This document shows positions 25,538 to 34,159 of a DNA stretch of 64,000 nucleotides, piece after piece. The notes beneath the pieces were generated by a model, which did not search any database, was not told the DNA's origin, and saw only the letters and a list, made by a program, of their open reading frames with translations. The stretch's first letter is position 1; each line of letters begins with the position of its first letter. The DNA is from Streptomyces sp. CB02261 (GTDB lineage Bacteria > Actinomycetota > Actinomycetes > Streptomycetales > Streptomycetaceae): positions 208,114-272,113 of the forward strand of contig NZ_LIVX01000005.1 in assembly GCF_001905665.1 (NCBI RefSeq), given 5' to 3'. The position numbers and the translations under genes are program-made.

Positions 25538-25567
25538 GTTGAATAGTTTCATCCGCACCTATTCAAC
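25538..25567. promoter_or_regulatory. PadR operator (perfect inverted repeat)
   Basis: GTTGAATAG at 25538-25546 and CTATTCAAC at 25559-25567 are perfect 9-bp arms with a 12-bp spacer. The site begins 20 bp before the PadR start codon and is 98 bp from the divergent gene. It is A/T-rich against the local background, as expected of an operator. Confidence 0.7.
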
Positions 25568-25664
25568 CGACGCGGCCATGCCGTACGGGGGCTCTTCGCT
25601 GGCACGTCCGTCCGGCGCCTGCCTACGCTGGAGAGAGGGGACGGCAGACCCGAGGGGCAGCGCG

Positions 25665-26150
25665 ATGGACAGCGGCACGTTCGTCTACACCAGCTACATG
25701 CGGACCACCCCCGACGAACTCTGGACTGCGCTCACCGACCCGGAGTTCACCCGCCGGTACTGGGGCGTCGCCTTCGACACGGAGTGGACCCCCGGCGCGG
25801 CCATGATCTGGGACGAGGGCGGACGCAGGACGGCCGACCCCGAGCAGGTCGTCCTCGCGGCCGAGCCGGGGCGCCTCCTCTCGTACACCTGGCACACCTT
25901 CACGCCGGCCTGGGCGGAGGCCGTGCACCTCGGACAGGACGTGTACGAGCGTCTCGCCCGGGAGCGCAGGTCCCAGGTCACCTTCGCGATCGAACCCTCC
26001 GGCGACACGGTCAAACTCACGGTCACCCATGGTGAGCTGGAAGCCGACGGCCTGATGAGGGAGCTGATCGCCGAGGGCTGGCCCGCCCTGATCTCCAGCC
26101 TCAAGTCCCTTCTGGAGACGGGGGAGGAACTCCCCGAGCCGGCCCGCTGA
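25665..26150 (+). CDS. SRPBCC (AHSA1-type) family protein
   Basis: The 161-aa product starts at the ATG at 25665 behind GAGGGG. It begins with the Aha1/START pattern VYTSYMRTTPDELWTALTDP, then FTRRYWG, and ends with GWPALISSLKSLLETG, all typical of SRPBCC proteins that bind hydrophobic ligands in a helix-grip fold. No catalytic residues are identifiable. It is divergent from a PadR regulator with a shared operator, a common ArsR/PadR-SRPBCC pairing. A role in handling the PadR ligand is inference. Confidence 0.8.
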   Translation: MDSGTFVYTSYMRTTPDELWTALTDPEFTRRYWGVAFDTEWTPGAAMIWDEGGRRTADPEQVVLAAEPGRLLSYTWHTFTPAWAEAVHLGQDVYERLARERRSQVTFAIEPSGDTVKLTVTHGELEADGLMRELIAEGWPALISSLKSLLETGEELPEPAR

Positions 26151-26204
26151 GCCGCCGAACCCCGGTGACGGCCCGCCCGTACCCCACCACCGCAGGGAGC
26201 TTCG

Positions 26205-26513
26205 ATGACGGACATCACGCGGGTCGAGGTCGGGGACGCGACCCTTTTCGTCGAGGCGCGGCGCCTCGGCCCGGACTCGGAGCGGGAGGGGTTCGGCGAC
26301 CGCCTGCCCGATCTGTCCGGGGTCACCGAAGCCCTCTCCTCCTTCGCCGTGCAGATCGGGGACGCCCTCCACCGGGCGGCGCCGGACCGAGCGACCGTCG
26401 AGTTCGGCTGCCAGCTCGGTCTGGACGCCGGCAAGCTCACCGCGCTGCTCGTCCAGGGCACTGCCAACGCGAGCCTGCGCGTCACCCTCGAATGGGAGAG
26501 GCCGCCCCGCTGA
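26205..26513 (+). CDS. CU044_2847-type protein (trypsin-co-occurring domain 1)
   Basis: The 102-aa product has a GGGAG ribosome site. It shows the small beta-rich fold of the CU044_2847 family: an opening VEVGDATLFVEARR, a helix with LSSFAVQIGDALHRA, then P-x-x-x-x-V-E-F-G-C-Q-L-G-L-D, and a final RVTLEWER. This family, also called Trypco1, often lies beside trypsin-like proteases or effector-associated modules in actinobacteria. Here no protease or effector gene is adjacent, so it is either solitary or works with a gene elsewhere. It follows the SRPBCC gene by 54 bp and may share its transcript. Confidence 0.65.
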   Translation: MTDITRVEVGDATLFVEARRLGPDSEREGFGDRLPDLSGVTEALSSFAVQIGDALHRAAPDRATVEFGCQLGLDAGKLTALLVQGTANASLRVTLEWERPPR

Positions 26514-26601
26514 GCGAGCGGGACGGCCGCCCCGGTCCGACCGGTCCCGGATTTCGACCCGGAAGAGACCCGGGAACGGCTCGACTCCCTCGACGCTCCG
26601 T

Positions 26602-28212
26602 CTACCTGTACTCGACCGTCAGGGTCACCGGCGCGTCCCGGTTCACGAACAGGTACGCCGTCCCGGCCGGAGCCGACGCGAACCCCAGCCGGAACTGCGT
26701 GACCCCACCCCGGTTCAGCGCCGCGAGCGCCGGCGTCGACAGATCCGTCGACACCGCGCTTCCGGCGGAGAACGCGTCGATCCGGGCCGCACCCGCCACC
26801 GTGGCCGCCGCGGACCAGTCCGCCGCTTCCACCGCGCAACCGCCGAAGCAGCCCGTACGCAGGTCCACCTGGAGCCGGTTGCCCGCCGGTGAGGCCCAGG
26901 GATCACCGGAGCCACCGGACCGCGTGACGGTCAGCCAGGCCCGGGTGACCTCCTTGCCGGCCGGAATCCGCGAGGTGTCGAAGGAGACGAGCGACCGGTT
27001 CACTTTGCCGTCCGTGCCCCGGCCGAGCGCGAGCCCCGACACGTCCTCCAGGGTGCCGACCGCCGCGCCGGAGCCGTCAGCCGCCGCCTTCACGTACCCG
27101 TCCTCGGCGTCCGTGCTGGACAGGACCGTCCGCCCGGTCTCCGGGGGCGGGGTCCCCGCGCCGCGCAGGGCCCGGACCATCCCCATGACCGCCTCGATCT
27201 GCTTCCCGCCGTGCCGCGCGTAGGCGGTGTCACCGAGGTAGCCCCACCAGTTCCAGCAGCCGTTCGGGTTCTCCAGGGTCGCGGTGGCCGCAGCCTGCGG
27301 ATACAGCACGATCATGTCGTTGGTGTCGGCGTACTCGTTCAGGTACGCGCCCTCGACGAACCGCGTTCCGAACCCCTGGTACGTGTACCCCTGCTTGCAG
27401 CCGTGCAGTGCCACGAGCAACCGGCAGCGCGCCCCTCCGGCGCATGAAGCCGGCACGTACGCGAAGCCCTCTCCGCCCATCGAGAGCGCGGCCGCCGAAC
27501 CGCCCGGCGCGTACGCGTTCTGGTCGAAGCGGATCAGGGAGCCGCCCGTGCCGGTCCCGGGCGCCGCGACCGAGCCGAGGAGGTGCCCGAGGAGCGTCCC
27601 CTCCGCGTCGATCCCGCAGTTGTTCAGATACGGACTCTGCGTCACGGTGCAGGAGTTGGGTCCGAGCGGGGTGATCCAGGCGTGTCCCGCCGCCGTCGAG
27701 CGGTCGTAGCGCACCCGGGCGCCGAAGCGCCCGTAGTAGTCGGCGAGCGCGTCCACCACCGGCCGCTTCACCGTGGAGTCGCCCGAGCCGCTGAAGACGT
27801 ACACCGGGTCACCGGCCAGGTTGGCCACCGGGTCGACCTGCCCCTGGGCCGACCGGTCACGGGTGGCCTGCTCCAGGGTGGCGAGCTGGAGGTTCTGGGT
27901 CGTGTCCATACAGGCGTTGAGCGCCGTGCCGAGCTGCCCGCGGGCGCAGTCGTACGGCCCCGACGCGAACACCGCGGAGCCCTGGAACGTCCCCGAGTAC
28001 GCCACGTGCAGCTGGGTGGCCATGTAGCCGCCGGACGACACGCCGGCGCTGAAGACCGACCCGATGTCGTATGCCTGCAGCGTGCCGGGCACGGGCGGGG
28101 GAGCGGCGGCCCCGGCGGGGACCGCGGTGGGGAACAGGGCGGCTGCGGCACACAGCAGCAGCGCCGCGAGCCGGCGTGGCCGGCTCGGGCGGGTGGGGCG
28201 GGACGAACGCAT
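26602..28212 (-). CDS. secreted poly(3-hydroxybutyrate) depolymerase-like enzyme
   Basis: The 536-aa preprotein has GGGAG 5 nt before its ATG and a signal peptide ending near AVPAGAA. The catalytic domain (about 40-350) begins IGSVFSAGVSSGGYMATQLH, with the nucleophile in GVSSGG close to the N-terminus, as in extracellular type 2 short-chain PHA depolymerases. Asp and His are likely in SGDSTV and GHAWIT. A final C-terminal domain (about 365-536), SSTDAEDGYVKA and on, is a beta-sandwich of the DNRLRE/CBM96 kind, probably for binding the polymer or another surface. It should degrade PHB outside the cell. It is followed by a cupin gene upstream on the same strand. Confidence 0.8.
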   Translation of the reverse strand: MRSSRPTRPSRPRRLAALLLCAAAALFPTAVPAGAAAPPPVPGTLQAYDIGSVFSAGVSSGGYMATQLHVAYSGTFQGSAVFASGPYDCARGQLGTALNACMDTTQNLQLATLEQATRDRSAQGQVDPVANLAGDPVYVFSGSGDSTVKRPVVDALADYYGRFGARVRYDRSTAAGHAWITPLGPNSCTVTQSPYLNNCGIDAEGTLLGHLLGSVAAPGTGTGGSLIRFDQNAYAPGGSAAALSMGGEGFAYVPASCAGGARCRLLVALHGCKQGYTYQGFGTRFVEGAYLNEYADTNDMIVLYPQAAATATLENPNGCWNWWGYLGDTAYARHGGKQIEAVMGMVRALRGAGTPPPETGRTVLSSTDAEDGYVKAAADGSGAAVGTLEDVSGLALGRGTDGKVNRSLVSFDTSRIPAGKEVTRAWLTVTRSGGSGDPWASPAGNRLQVDLRTGCFGGCAVEAADWSAAATVAGAARIDAFSAGSAVSTDLSTPALAALNRGGVTQFRLGFASAPAGTAYLFVNRDAPVTLTVEYR

Positions 28213-28373
28213 GTGTACTCCCGGACGGCTCGATCCTGACGGGGGGTCGGCCGGGAGGTTACGGGCGGTCCGGCGCCGTCCTCCATGGGCGAGGACGCCA
28301 CAATCGGGCCCGCCGGGTATGGCGGCCCGTCACCTGGCAGCGGGGAACCACGCCGAGAGGGCCCCCGCCGTCG

Positions 28374-28694
28374 TCAGTCGTTCACCGCCGTCAGGAGCAC
28401 CACCGCGTCCTCCAGGGCGGTGAGTCCGTGCCGCTCCTTCGGGATCATCCGCAGCGTTCCCGCCGAGAGTTCCTCGCCGCGCCCGGCCGTCGTCAGGCTC
28501 ACCCGGCCCCGCAGCACCTGCAGACTCGCGGCCGGCGGCGCGTTGTGCTCGTCCAGGGACGTGCCCGACGTGAGGGCGATGACGGTCTGCCGCAGCACCC
28601 CGTCGTGCATCACCAGATGGGCGCTGCGCCCGTGCGGCGCGGTGCGGGCCGCGGCGAGATGCTCGTCGGCGAGGGCGGTGAGGTCCAGCTTCAT
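28374..28694 (-). CDS. small cupin-domain protein
   Basis: The 106-aa product starts at the ATG at 28694 with GGGAGAG just upstream; the frame open to 28757 is leader. It is a single cupin barrel: VMHDGVLRQTVIALTSG, LDEHNAPPAASLQVLRGRV, and later TLRMIPKERHGLTALEDAVV. Glu and His residues suited to metal binding are present (DEHN, RHGL), but the first motif lacks the full H-x-H pair. Many such proteins bind metal or small ligands in stress or sugar responses. It lies 161 bp before the depolymerase gene. Confidence 0.7.
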   Translation of the reverse strand: MKLDLTALADEHLAAARTAPHGRSAHLVMHDGVLRQTVIALTSGTSLDEHNAPPAASLQVLRGRVSLTTAGRGEELSAGTLRMIPKERHGLTALEDAVVLLTAVND

Positions 28695-28875
28695 GACTCT
28701 CCCTGCGGGGTGCGCGGGCGGATACCCCCACCTTCTCGTGTGACGTCCGGTACGCAAGTCGGGGCCGCCGGCCGCACCGAGCGCATCCCCACCGCCCCGC
28801 CGGCGGTGACGAACGCCCCCGCGGCGAGGAGGGCGGCCGGTCGGCCGTGTGCCGCGTACGGCCAGACCCCGTGAG

Positions 28876-30156
28876 TCAGCCGGCGCCCCGGGGGACGAGC
28901 GTCCCCGCCAGATGGTCGTACGCCACGTGCGCGTGGAGCCGGACGCCGGTGACGAGGGTGTCGTCGTCCGCGTAGAAGCGGGGGTTGTGGTTGGTCACCA
29001 GTCCACGGCCACCCGGTACGGGCACGGGCCGGCCCGTCGCGTCGAGGGCCGCGTCCTGGACGCCGAGCATCACGTACAGCCCGCCGAACCGGCTCACGAA
29101 CTCGGACACGTCGTCGTACCCGAGCGTCCCGCCCGTCTCCACCACCCGCTCCTCGCCGACCACGCGGCGGAAGGTCGGCAGCCCCGCCTCGACCCACGGA
29201 CCGCTGTTGTGCACGGGCGGCACGGACTGCAGGTACTCCACCGAGGCCGTCGCCCCGTACGCCGCCGCCGAGTGCTCCGCCAGCGTCGTGAGCCGTCGCT
29301 GCACGCTCGCCATGTCGGACTCCTCCACGCAGCGGACGGTGCCCCAGAGCGTCACGGTCTGCCCCACGATGTTGAAGCGGCCGACGTCCTCGACGTGCCC
29401 GATGGAGACCGTGACCGGGTCGAAGGCGGAGACCTGCCGGTACAGCTGGCCGATGCCCGTCAGGACCGCGCCGACCGCCGGCATCGGATCGATGCCCTGC
29501 CAGGGGGTGGAGCCGTGGGTCTGCTCGCCGGTGACGACGATACGGACGAGGGTGGAGGCGCCGTACTGGTTGCCGACGCGATACCCCACGTAGCCCTTCG
29601 GGTGGGGCGTCACATGCAGTCCGAAGGCCATCGTCGGCACCGGGTCGGCGAACGCCCCCGCCGCGACCATCGCCCGCGCCCCGCCCTCCTCGGTCACCGG
29701 CGGCCCCTCCTCGGCCGGCTGGAAGACGAGGAGCACGGTGCCCGGCAGCCGGTCGCGCACCCCGGCCAGCACCGTCGCCGCACCGAGCAGCGCCGCCGTG
29801 TGGCAGTCGTGCCCACAGGCGTGCGAGACGGGGAACGGACCTCCCGGATAGTCGGCGTCCACCACCTCGGCCGCGAAGTCCGTCCCGCACAGGTCCCGCA
29901 CCGGCAACGCGTCCATGTCCGCCCGCAGCGCCACGACCCGCTCACCCGGCACCCCGCCGCGCAGGACGCCCACCACCCCGTGCCCCGCGATGCCCGTGCG
30001 GACCTCGTCGAGACCGAGCGCGCGCAGCTGGTCCGCCACCAGACGGGCCGTGTTCACCTCGCGGTTGGAGAGCTCCGGGTGCCGGTGGAGATGACGTCGC
30101 CACGCCACCACCTGATCCGCCACCCCGGCCGACCGCCGGTCGAGTTCGTCGTGCAT
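28876..30156 (-). CDS. M20 family amidohydrolase
   Basis: The product has 426 aa from the ATG at 30156. A TTG at 30171 has a better-placed GAGGGAG box and would add five residues. The M20 metal site is complete: RHLHRHPELS at the start, ALRADMDALPV, SHACGHDCHTAALLGAA and FQPAEEG, with HNPRFYADDD near the end. It has the two-domain layout with the dimerisation domain (ASTLVRIVVTG and following) inserted. Enzymes of this group hydrolyse N-acyl amino acids or hippurate-like amides. An Lrp-type regulator fragment lies just upstream, suggesting it was once regulated by it. Confidence 0.88.
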   Translation of the reverse strand: MHDELDRRSAGVADQVVAWRRHLHRHPELSNREVNTARLVADQLRALGLDEVRTGIAGHGVVGVLRGGVPGERVVALRADMDALPVRDLCGTDFAAEVVDADYPGGPFPVSHACGHDCHTAALLGAATVLAGVRDRLPGTVLLVFQPAEEGPPVTEEGGARAMVAAGAFADPVPTMAFGLHVTPHPKGYVGYRVGNQYGASTLVRIVVTGEQTHGSTPWQGIDPMPAVGAVLTGIGQLYRQVSAFDPVTVSIGHVEDVGRFNIVGQTVTLWGTVRCVEESDMASVQRRLTTLAEHSAAAYGATASVEYLQSVPPVHNSGPWVEAGLPTFRRVVGEERVVETGGTLGYDDVSEFVSRFGGLYVMLGVQDAALDATGRPVPVPGGRGLVTNHNPRFYADDDTLVTGVRLHAHVAYDHLAGTLVPRGAG

Positions 30157-30276
30157 CGCCTCGCTGTCCAACGGGAACTCCCTCTCGCTCCGGCCGGGGC
30201 CGTGGTCACGGGACACGTGCCCCACCAGGCTGCCACCCGGAGCGCTCCCCGGCACCGGCTACGCCGGGCGCGGACC

Positions 30277-30630
30277 CTACGTCCGGTCGGAGGTCTCCGG
30301 GGAGAGCGGCCGCTCGAAGAAGGTGTCGAGCACCACCGTGGCCTGCGTGCCGCTGCCCCCGTCGATGGCGCAGATGCGGCGCAGGACGTCCTGGAGCTGC
30401 TCGGTGCTCGTGGTCCTGACCTTCACGAGCACGGAGGCGCTCCCGGCGATGACGTGCGCCTCCAGGATCTCCGGCAGGGCGGCGAAGCCCTCCGCCGAAT
30501 CGCCCATCCAGGAGGTCGAGTCCACCATCACATAGGCGAGGACGGCGCTGCCCACCGCGGCCGGATCCACCTCGACGGTGGTACGCCGGATCACGCCCCG
30601 CTCCCGCAGCTTCCGGACACGCTCGTGCGC
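30277..30630 (-). pseudogene. AsnC/Lrp-family regulator, 5' part lost
   Basis: From the stop at 30277 the frame gives a complete AsnC ligand-binding domain, including AHVIAGSASVLVKVRTTSTE and a terminal TFFERPL segment. Upstream it continues through the recognition-helix end HERVRKLRERGVIRR, typical of the Lrp helix-turn-helix. Similarity stops at about 30630, where SMP-30 sequence on the other strand begins, so roughly the first 30 residues with most of the HTH are missing. The GTG at 30594 could still start a 105-aa remnant. It lies between the amidohydrolase it may have regulated and the SMP-30 fragment. Confidence 0.7.
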
Positions 30631-30632
30631 CG

Positions 30633-30932
30633 GTCTTCGCCGACGCCGCGGCCCGCGAGAAGGCCCGCTTCGACAACCTCCGCTTCGACGACGCCGGCCG
30701 GCTGTGGGCCGCCGCGATGAACGACGGCGTCCACTGCTACGACCCCGACGGCACTCTGATCGGGCGGCTCCGCGTGGCCGAGGCGGTCGCCAACATCTCG
30801 TGGGGCGGCGCCAAGCGCAGCCGGCTCTTCATCGCCGCCGGGACGAGCCTCTACTCGGTGGTCATGGGCGCCACGGGCACCCATCCGACCGGCCCGGGGC
30901 GCCGGCCCTGGCGGGACGCGACGCCGCACTGA
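30633..30932 (+). pseudogene. SMP-30/gluconolactonase, C-terminal fragment only
   Basis: From about 30633 the plus frame reads VFADAAAREKARFDNLRFDD, then GRLWAAAMNDGVHCYDPDG, LRVAEAVANISWGG and RLFIAAGTSLYSV, ending in TGA at 30930. This is the last third of an SMP-30/gluconolactonase/LRE beta-propeller, including the final blades. The N-terminal two thirds and any start codon are absent; at 30631 the sequence turns into the Lrp fragment on the other strand. It is a relic left by a deletion or rearrangement. Confidence 0.75.
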
Positions 30933-31030
30933 GCCCGCGCCCGCGGCTCGGTGCGCCCCGCCGCGCCCGCGCGCCGTCGCATCCGAGCCCGCGGGCCCGG
31001 CGTCCCCGCCGAGCCCGCGCTCCCGGGCTC

Positions 31031-32677
31031 TCAGGCCGCGTCGGGGCCGCTCCGCGCGATGATCGCCGCGGTGTCCACCCCGGCCGGCAGCGTGCCGAAG
31101 GCCAGGCCCCGGTCGCCGTCGAGCCGCGAGGCGCAGAACGCGTCCGCCACCGCCGGGTGCCCGTGCCGGACGAGCAGCGAGCCCTGCAGCACGAGGGCGA
31201 GCCGCTCGACGAGCCGCCGGGCCCCGTACGCCACCGCGTCCGGGTCGCCGAGCCCCGCCAGATCCTTGCGCAGGGCCGCCATCGCCGTGTCCAGGCGCCG
31301 GTCGCCGCCCGCGCCCCGGTCGACCTCCGCGAAGTACGCCTCCACCGCCTGCGGCTGACGGGCCATCGCCCGCAGCACGTCGAGCGCGGCGACGTTCCCG
31401 CTGCCCTCCCAGATGGAGGGCAGCGGCGCCTCGCGATAGAGCCTCGGGAGGCCCGAGTCCTCGACGTAGCCGTTGCCGCCCAGGCATTCGAGGGCCTCCG
31501 CCGCGTGCGCGGGCGCCCGCTTGCACACCCAGTACTTGGTGACCGCGAGCCCGAGCCGCCGCAGCTGCTCCTCCTCCGCGTCGCCACGCGCCGCCCGGTC
31601 CACCGCCCCGGCGAGGCGCAGCGCCGCGACCGTGGCGGCCTCCGCCTCCACCGCCAGATCGGCCAGGACGTTCCGCATCAGGGGCTGGTCCACCAGTCGC
31701 GCCCCGAACGCCTCCCGGCGCGAGGCGTGGTGGACCGCGTGGACGAGCCCGAGACGCATCCCGGACGCCGAGCTGATGGCGCAGTCGAGCCGCGTCATGT
31801 TGACCATCCGGATGATGGTCGCCACCCCGCGCCCCTCCTCGCCCACGAGATGGCCGACGGCCCCCTCGTACTCGATCTCGGACGAGGCGTTGGACCGGTT
31901 GCCCAGCTTGTCCTTGAGGCGCTGGAGGCGGATCGCGTTGCGGCTGCCGTCCGGCAGCACCCGGGGCACCAGGAAGCAGGACAGGCCGCCCGGCGCCTGC
32001 GCCAGGGTGAGGAAGACGTCCGACATCGGCGCCGAGGTGAACCACTTGTGGCCGGTCAGCGCGTACAGGCCGGGCTCGCCCGCCGGGACGGCCCGCGTCG
32101 TGTTCGCCCGGACGTCCGAACCGCCCTGCTTCTCCGTCATCGACATCCCGGCGATGATCCCGCGCTTCTCCGTCGGCACCCGCAGCCCGAAGTCGTACGA
32201 CGGAGACGTCAGCAGCGGCTCGTACACCTCGGCGAGCTCCGGCCGGGCCCGAAGCGCCGGAACCGCCGCGTACGTCATGGAGACCGGGCACAGATGGCCC
32301 GCGTCGGCCTGCCCCCACACGAACACCTTCGCCGCGCGGGCCACGTGCGCGCCGGGCCGTTCGTCGCGCCAGGGAGCGCCGTGCAGCCCGTGCCGCACGG
32401 CCACGCCCATCAGCTCGTGCCAGTACGGGTGGAACTCGACCTCGTCGATCCGGTGCCCGTACCGGTCGTGGGTGTGCAGGACGGGGGAGTGGCGCTCGGC
32501 GAGCCGCCCCCACTCCTGGGCCTGCTCGCCGCCGGCCCGCACCCCGAGCTCGCGGACCTCGGCCTCGGCCCACCCCGCGCCCTCCCGGTGCAGCGCCTCC
32601 AGGAGTGCGGGATCGGCGGAGACGTCGTAGCCCGTCAGGGGTGGTACCTGGTTGGTGACCTCATGCGTGGTCGGCAT
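31031..32677 (-). CDS. acyl-CoA dehydrogenase, AidB-like
   Basis: The 548-aa product has the AidB subgroup length and signature motifs: MSMTEKQGGSDVRANTTRA (FAD contacts), GHKWFTSAPMSD, RLKDKLGNRSNASSEIEYEG, and ALECLGGNGYVEDSGLPRLY with the C-terminal helical extension. The family oxidises acyl-CoAs; AidB members in other bacteria bind DNA and are linked to alkylation damage. Whether this one acts on acyl-CoA is open. Its start overlaps the TetR gene by 17 bp, so the two are cotranscribed and the TetR protein is its likely regulator. Confidence 0.88.
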   Translation of the reverse strand: MPTTHEVTNQVPPLTGYDVSADPALLEALHREGAGWAEAEVRELGVRAGGEQAQEWGRLAERHSPVLHTHDRYGHRIDEVEFHPYWHELMGVAVRHGLHGAPWRDERPGAHVARAAKVFVWGQADAGHLCPVSMTYAAVPALRARPELAEVYEPLLTSPSYDFGLRVPTEKRGIIAGMSMTEKQGGSDVRANTTRAVPAGEPGLYALTGHKWFTSAPMSDVFLTLAQAPGGLSCFLVPRVLPDGSRNAIRLQRLKDKLGNRSNASSEIEYEGAVGHLVGEEGRGVATIIRMVNMTRLDCAISSASGMRLGLVHAVHHASRREAFGARLVDQPLMRNVLADLAVEAEAATVAALRLAGAVDRAARGDAEEEQLRRLGLAVTKYWVCKRAPAHAAEALECLGGNGYVEDSGLPRLYREAPLPSIWEGSGNVAALDVLRAMARQPQAVEAYFAEVDRGAGGDRRLDTAMAALRKDLAGLGDPDAVAYGARRLVERLALVLQGSLLVRHGHPAVADAFCASRLDGDRGLAFGTLPAGVDTAAIIARSGPDAA

Positions 32678-33278
32678 CGGGAACTCCCAGTGCTCGCAGG
32701 GTGAAGGTGACGAGTGCGGGTACGGTGCCGGGCCCGACGGATCCCTCCGCCAGCGGCCCGACGAGAGCCTCCGCGCCCGCGCCGACGAGCGCCGACGCCG
32801 TCAGGACCGGGTCCTGCGGCGGCAGCTCGCCGGAGCGCACCCCCTCCTCGACGCGCGCGGCGAACACGTCCCGGAACGCGCGCCGGAAGACGAGCCGCTC
32901 GGCGTCCACGGCCGGGTCGACGGGCTCGGCGAGCAGCGCGTACGCGAGGCGGGGCGACTTCAGGGCGCGCAGGGCGAAGGTCTCGATCACGGCGACCACC
33001 CGCTCGGCCGCCGAACCGTGGCCCGGGTGCGCGGCCGCCGCGGAGACGGCCGCGACCTCCCGGCCCACGACCGTCCGGAAGAGCTCCACGGAGAGCGCGG
33101 CCTTGCTGGGGAAGTGGCGGTAGACGCTGCCCGTGGCGATTCCGGCGCGGGCGGCGACGGCCGCGACGGTGCAGCCCGCGTAGCCCTGCTCGGCGAGCAG
33201 GTCTCGGGCCGCGTCGACGACGGCGGCGCGCTGGGCGTCGAGCCGGGCCTGGACGGCGGGGGTGCGGCGGTAGGGCAT
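32661..33278 (-). CDS. TetR-family regulator cotranscribed with AidB-like gene
   Basis: The 205-aa product starts at the ATG at 33278. The TetR HTH lies at about 10-55 (AARDLLAEQGYAGCTVAAVA, then GIATGSVYRHFPSKAAL). The rest is the helical ligand-binding domain. A perfect 7-bp inverted repeat begins 9 bp upstream of the start, suggesting autorepression of this bicistronic unit. The ligand is unknown; an acyl-CoA would fit the neighbour. Confidence 0.85.
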   Translation of the reverse strand: MPYRRTPAVQARLDAQRAAVVDAARDLLAEQGYAGCTVAAVAARAGIATGSVYRHFPSKAALSVELFRTVVGREVAAVSAAAAHPGHGSAAERVVAVIETFALRALKSPRLAYALLAEPVDPAVDAERLVFRRAFRDVFAARVEEGVRSGELPPQDPVLTASALVGAGAEALVGPLAEGSVGPGTVPALVTFTLRALGVPDADHA

Positions 33279-33286
33279 GGAAGAAG

Positions 33287-33309
33287 TGAAGCAGTGATTC
33301 ATTGCTTCA
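33287..33309. promoter_or_regulatory. TetR operator before the TetR/AidB pair
   Basis: TGAAGCA at 33287-33293 and TGCTTCA at 33303-33309 are perfect 7-bp arms around a nearly symmetric 9-bp centre (GTGATTCAT, itself with TGA/TCA symmetry). It is 9 bp from the start codon. Confidence 0.65.
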
Positions 33310-33400
33310 TCAAGGCCGCTGCCCCATCGAGGGTTCCTGGCCTGAGGCGCCTGGGGCTCCTGGTCGACGGCATCGGATCGAGGGTTTCCCCGCACAGCGC

Positions 33401-33434
33401 GCACGCCCCCGCCCGGAGAGGGGCGGGGGCGTGC
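33401..33434 (-). terminator. strong terminator of the GDT1 gene
   Basis: GCACGCCCCCGCCC at 33401-33414 and GGGCGGGGGCGTGC at 33421-33434 form a perfect 14-bp stem with a 6-nt loop, 23 bp past the stop of the transporter gene on the minus strand. Confidence 0.75.
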
Positions 33435-33456
33435 GGGAGGAGAGGATCGATCGGCG

Positions 33457-34041
33457 TCAGCCGGTGAAGACCTCGGTCAGCGACCAGACGGCGAGGCCCG
33501 CCATGCAGACGCCACCGATGCGCTGCACGGTCTTGAGCGGCACGCGCTTGGCGATGAACCGGCCCGCCACCAGCGCGAGCGCGGAGACGCTCATCAGGGC
33601 CGCGAGGGAGCCGATCGCCGTCGACCAGGTGCCGTTGGTGGCGGCCAGGTTGGCGGTCGTGATCTGGGTGAGGTCACCCCACTCGCTGATGAAGACGGCC
33701 ATGAAGGCGGTCGAGAAGACGGGCAGGAAGCCGGTCACCGTCCGGCCGCCCGCGTCGGCCTCGTCGTCGTCACCCCCGCCGCGCAGCAGCATGAACGCGC
33801 CGAAGCCGAACAGCAGGGCCGAGACCAGCTTCACGGTCCAGCCGGGGAGCAGTCCGAGCAGGCTGCCGGCTCCCACGGCGATGGCGACATGGGCGAGGAA
33901 GGCCGTGGAGGTGCCGATCCACACGTACAGAGGACGCATCCGCGTGCCCATGGCGAGGGACGCGAACATCGTCTTGTCGGGAAGTTCCGCGAGGAAGATC
34001 AGCCCGAAGGCGGTGAGGATCGCCAAGGGGTCGAGGTGCAT
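33457..34041 (-). CDS. GDT1/TMEM165-family Mn2+ (Ca2+) transporter
   Basis: The 194-aa product is a six-helix membrane protein made of two halves, each with the family motif E-x-G/P-D-K/R-T/S: AELPDKT at 18-24 and SEWGDLTQ near residue 120. An acidic and glycine-rich loop separates the halves. The family exports manganese or calcium. A manganese riboswitch of the yybP-ykoY class lies in its leader, which independently supports Mn2+ as the substrate. A strong terminator follows, so it is monocistronic. Confidence 0.9.
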   Translation of the reverse strand: MHLDPLAILTAFGLIFLAELPDKTMFASLAMGTRMRPLYVWIGTSTAFLAHVAIAVGAGSLLGLLPGWTVKLVSALLFGFGAFMLLRGGGDDDEADAGGRTVTGFLPVFSTAFMAVFISEWGDLTQITTANLAATNGTWSTAIGSLAALMSVSALALVAGRFIAKRVPLKTVQRIGGVCMAGLAVWSLTEVFTG

Positions 34042-34159
34042 ACCGGGGCTCTCTGCTCGGTCCGGGCCCGTGGGCTCGGCACGGCGCCTCGGTGGGCGAC
34101 GGGAGGACCACTCGGCCCGGCATGACGGACCACGCCCGCACGAGCGCGGACGCGGTTGA

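Noticed and set aside
30206..30676. A 156-codon minus-strand frame across the Lrp fragment
   Set aside because: The composition is Arg/Gly-rich without motifs, whereas the Lrp frame has clear AsnC-domain similarity.
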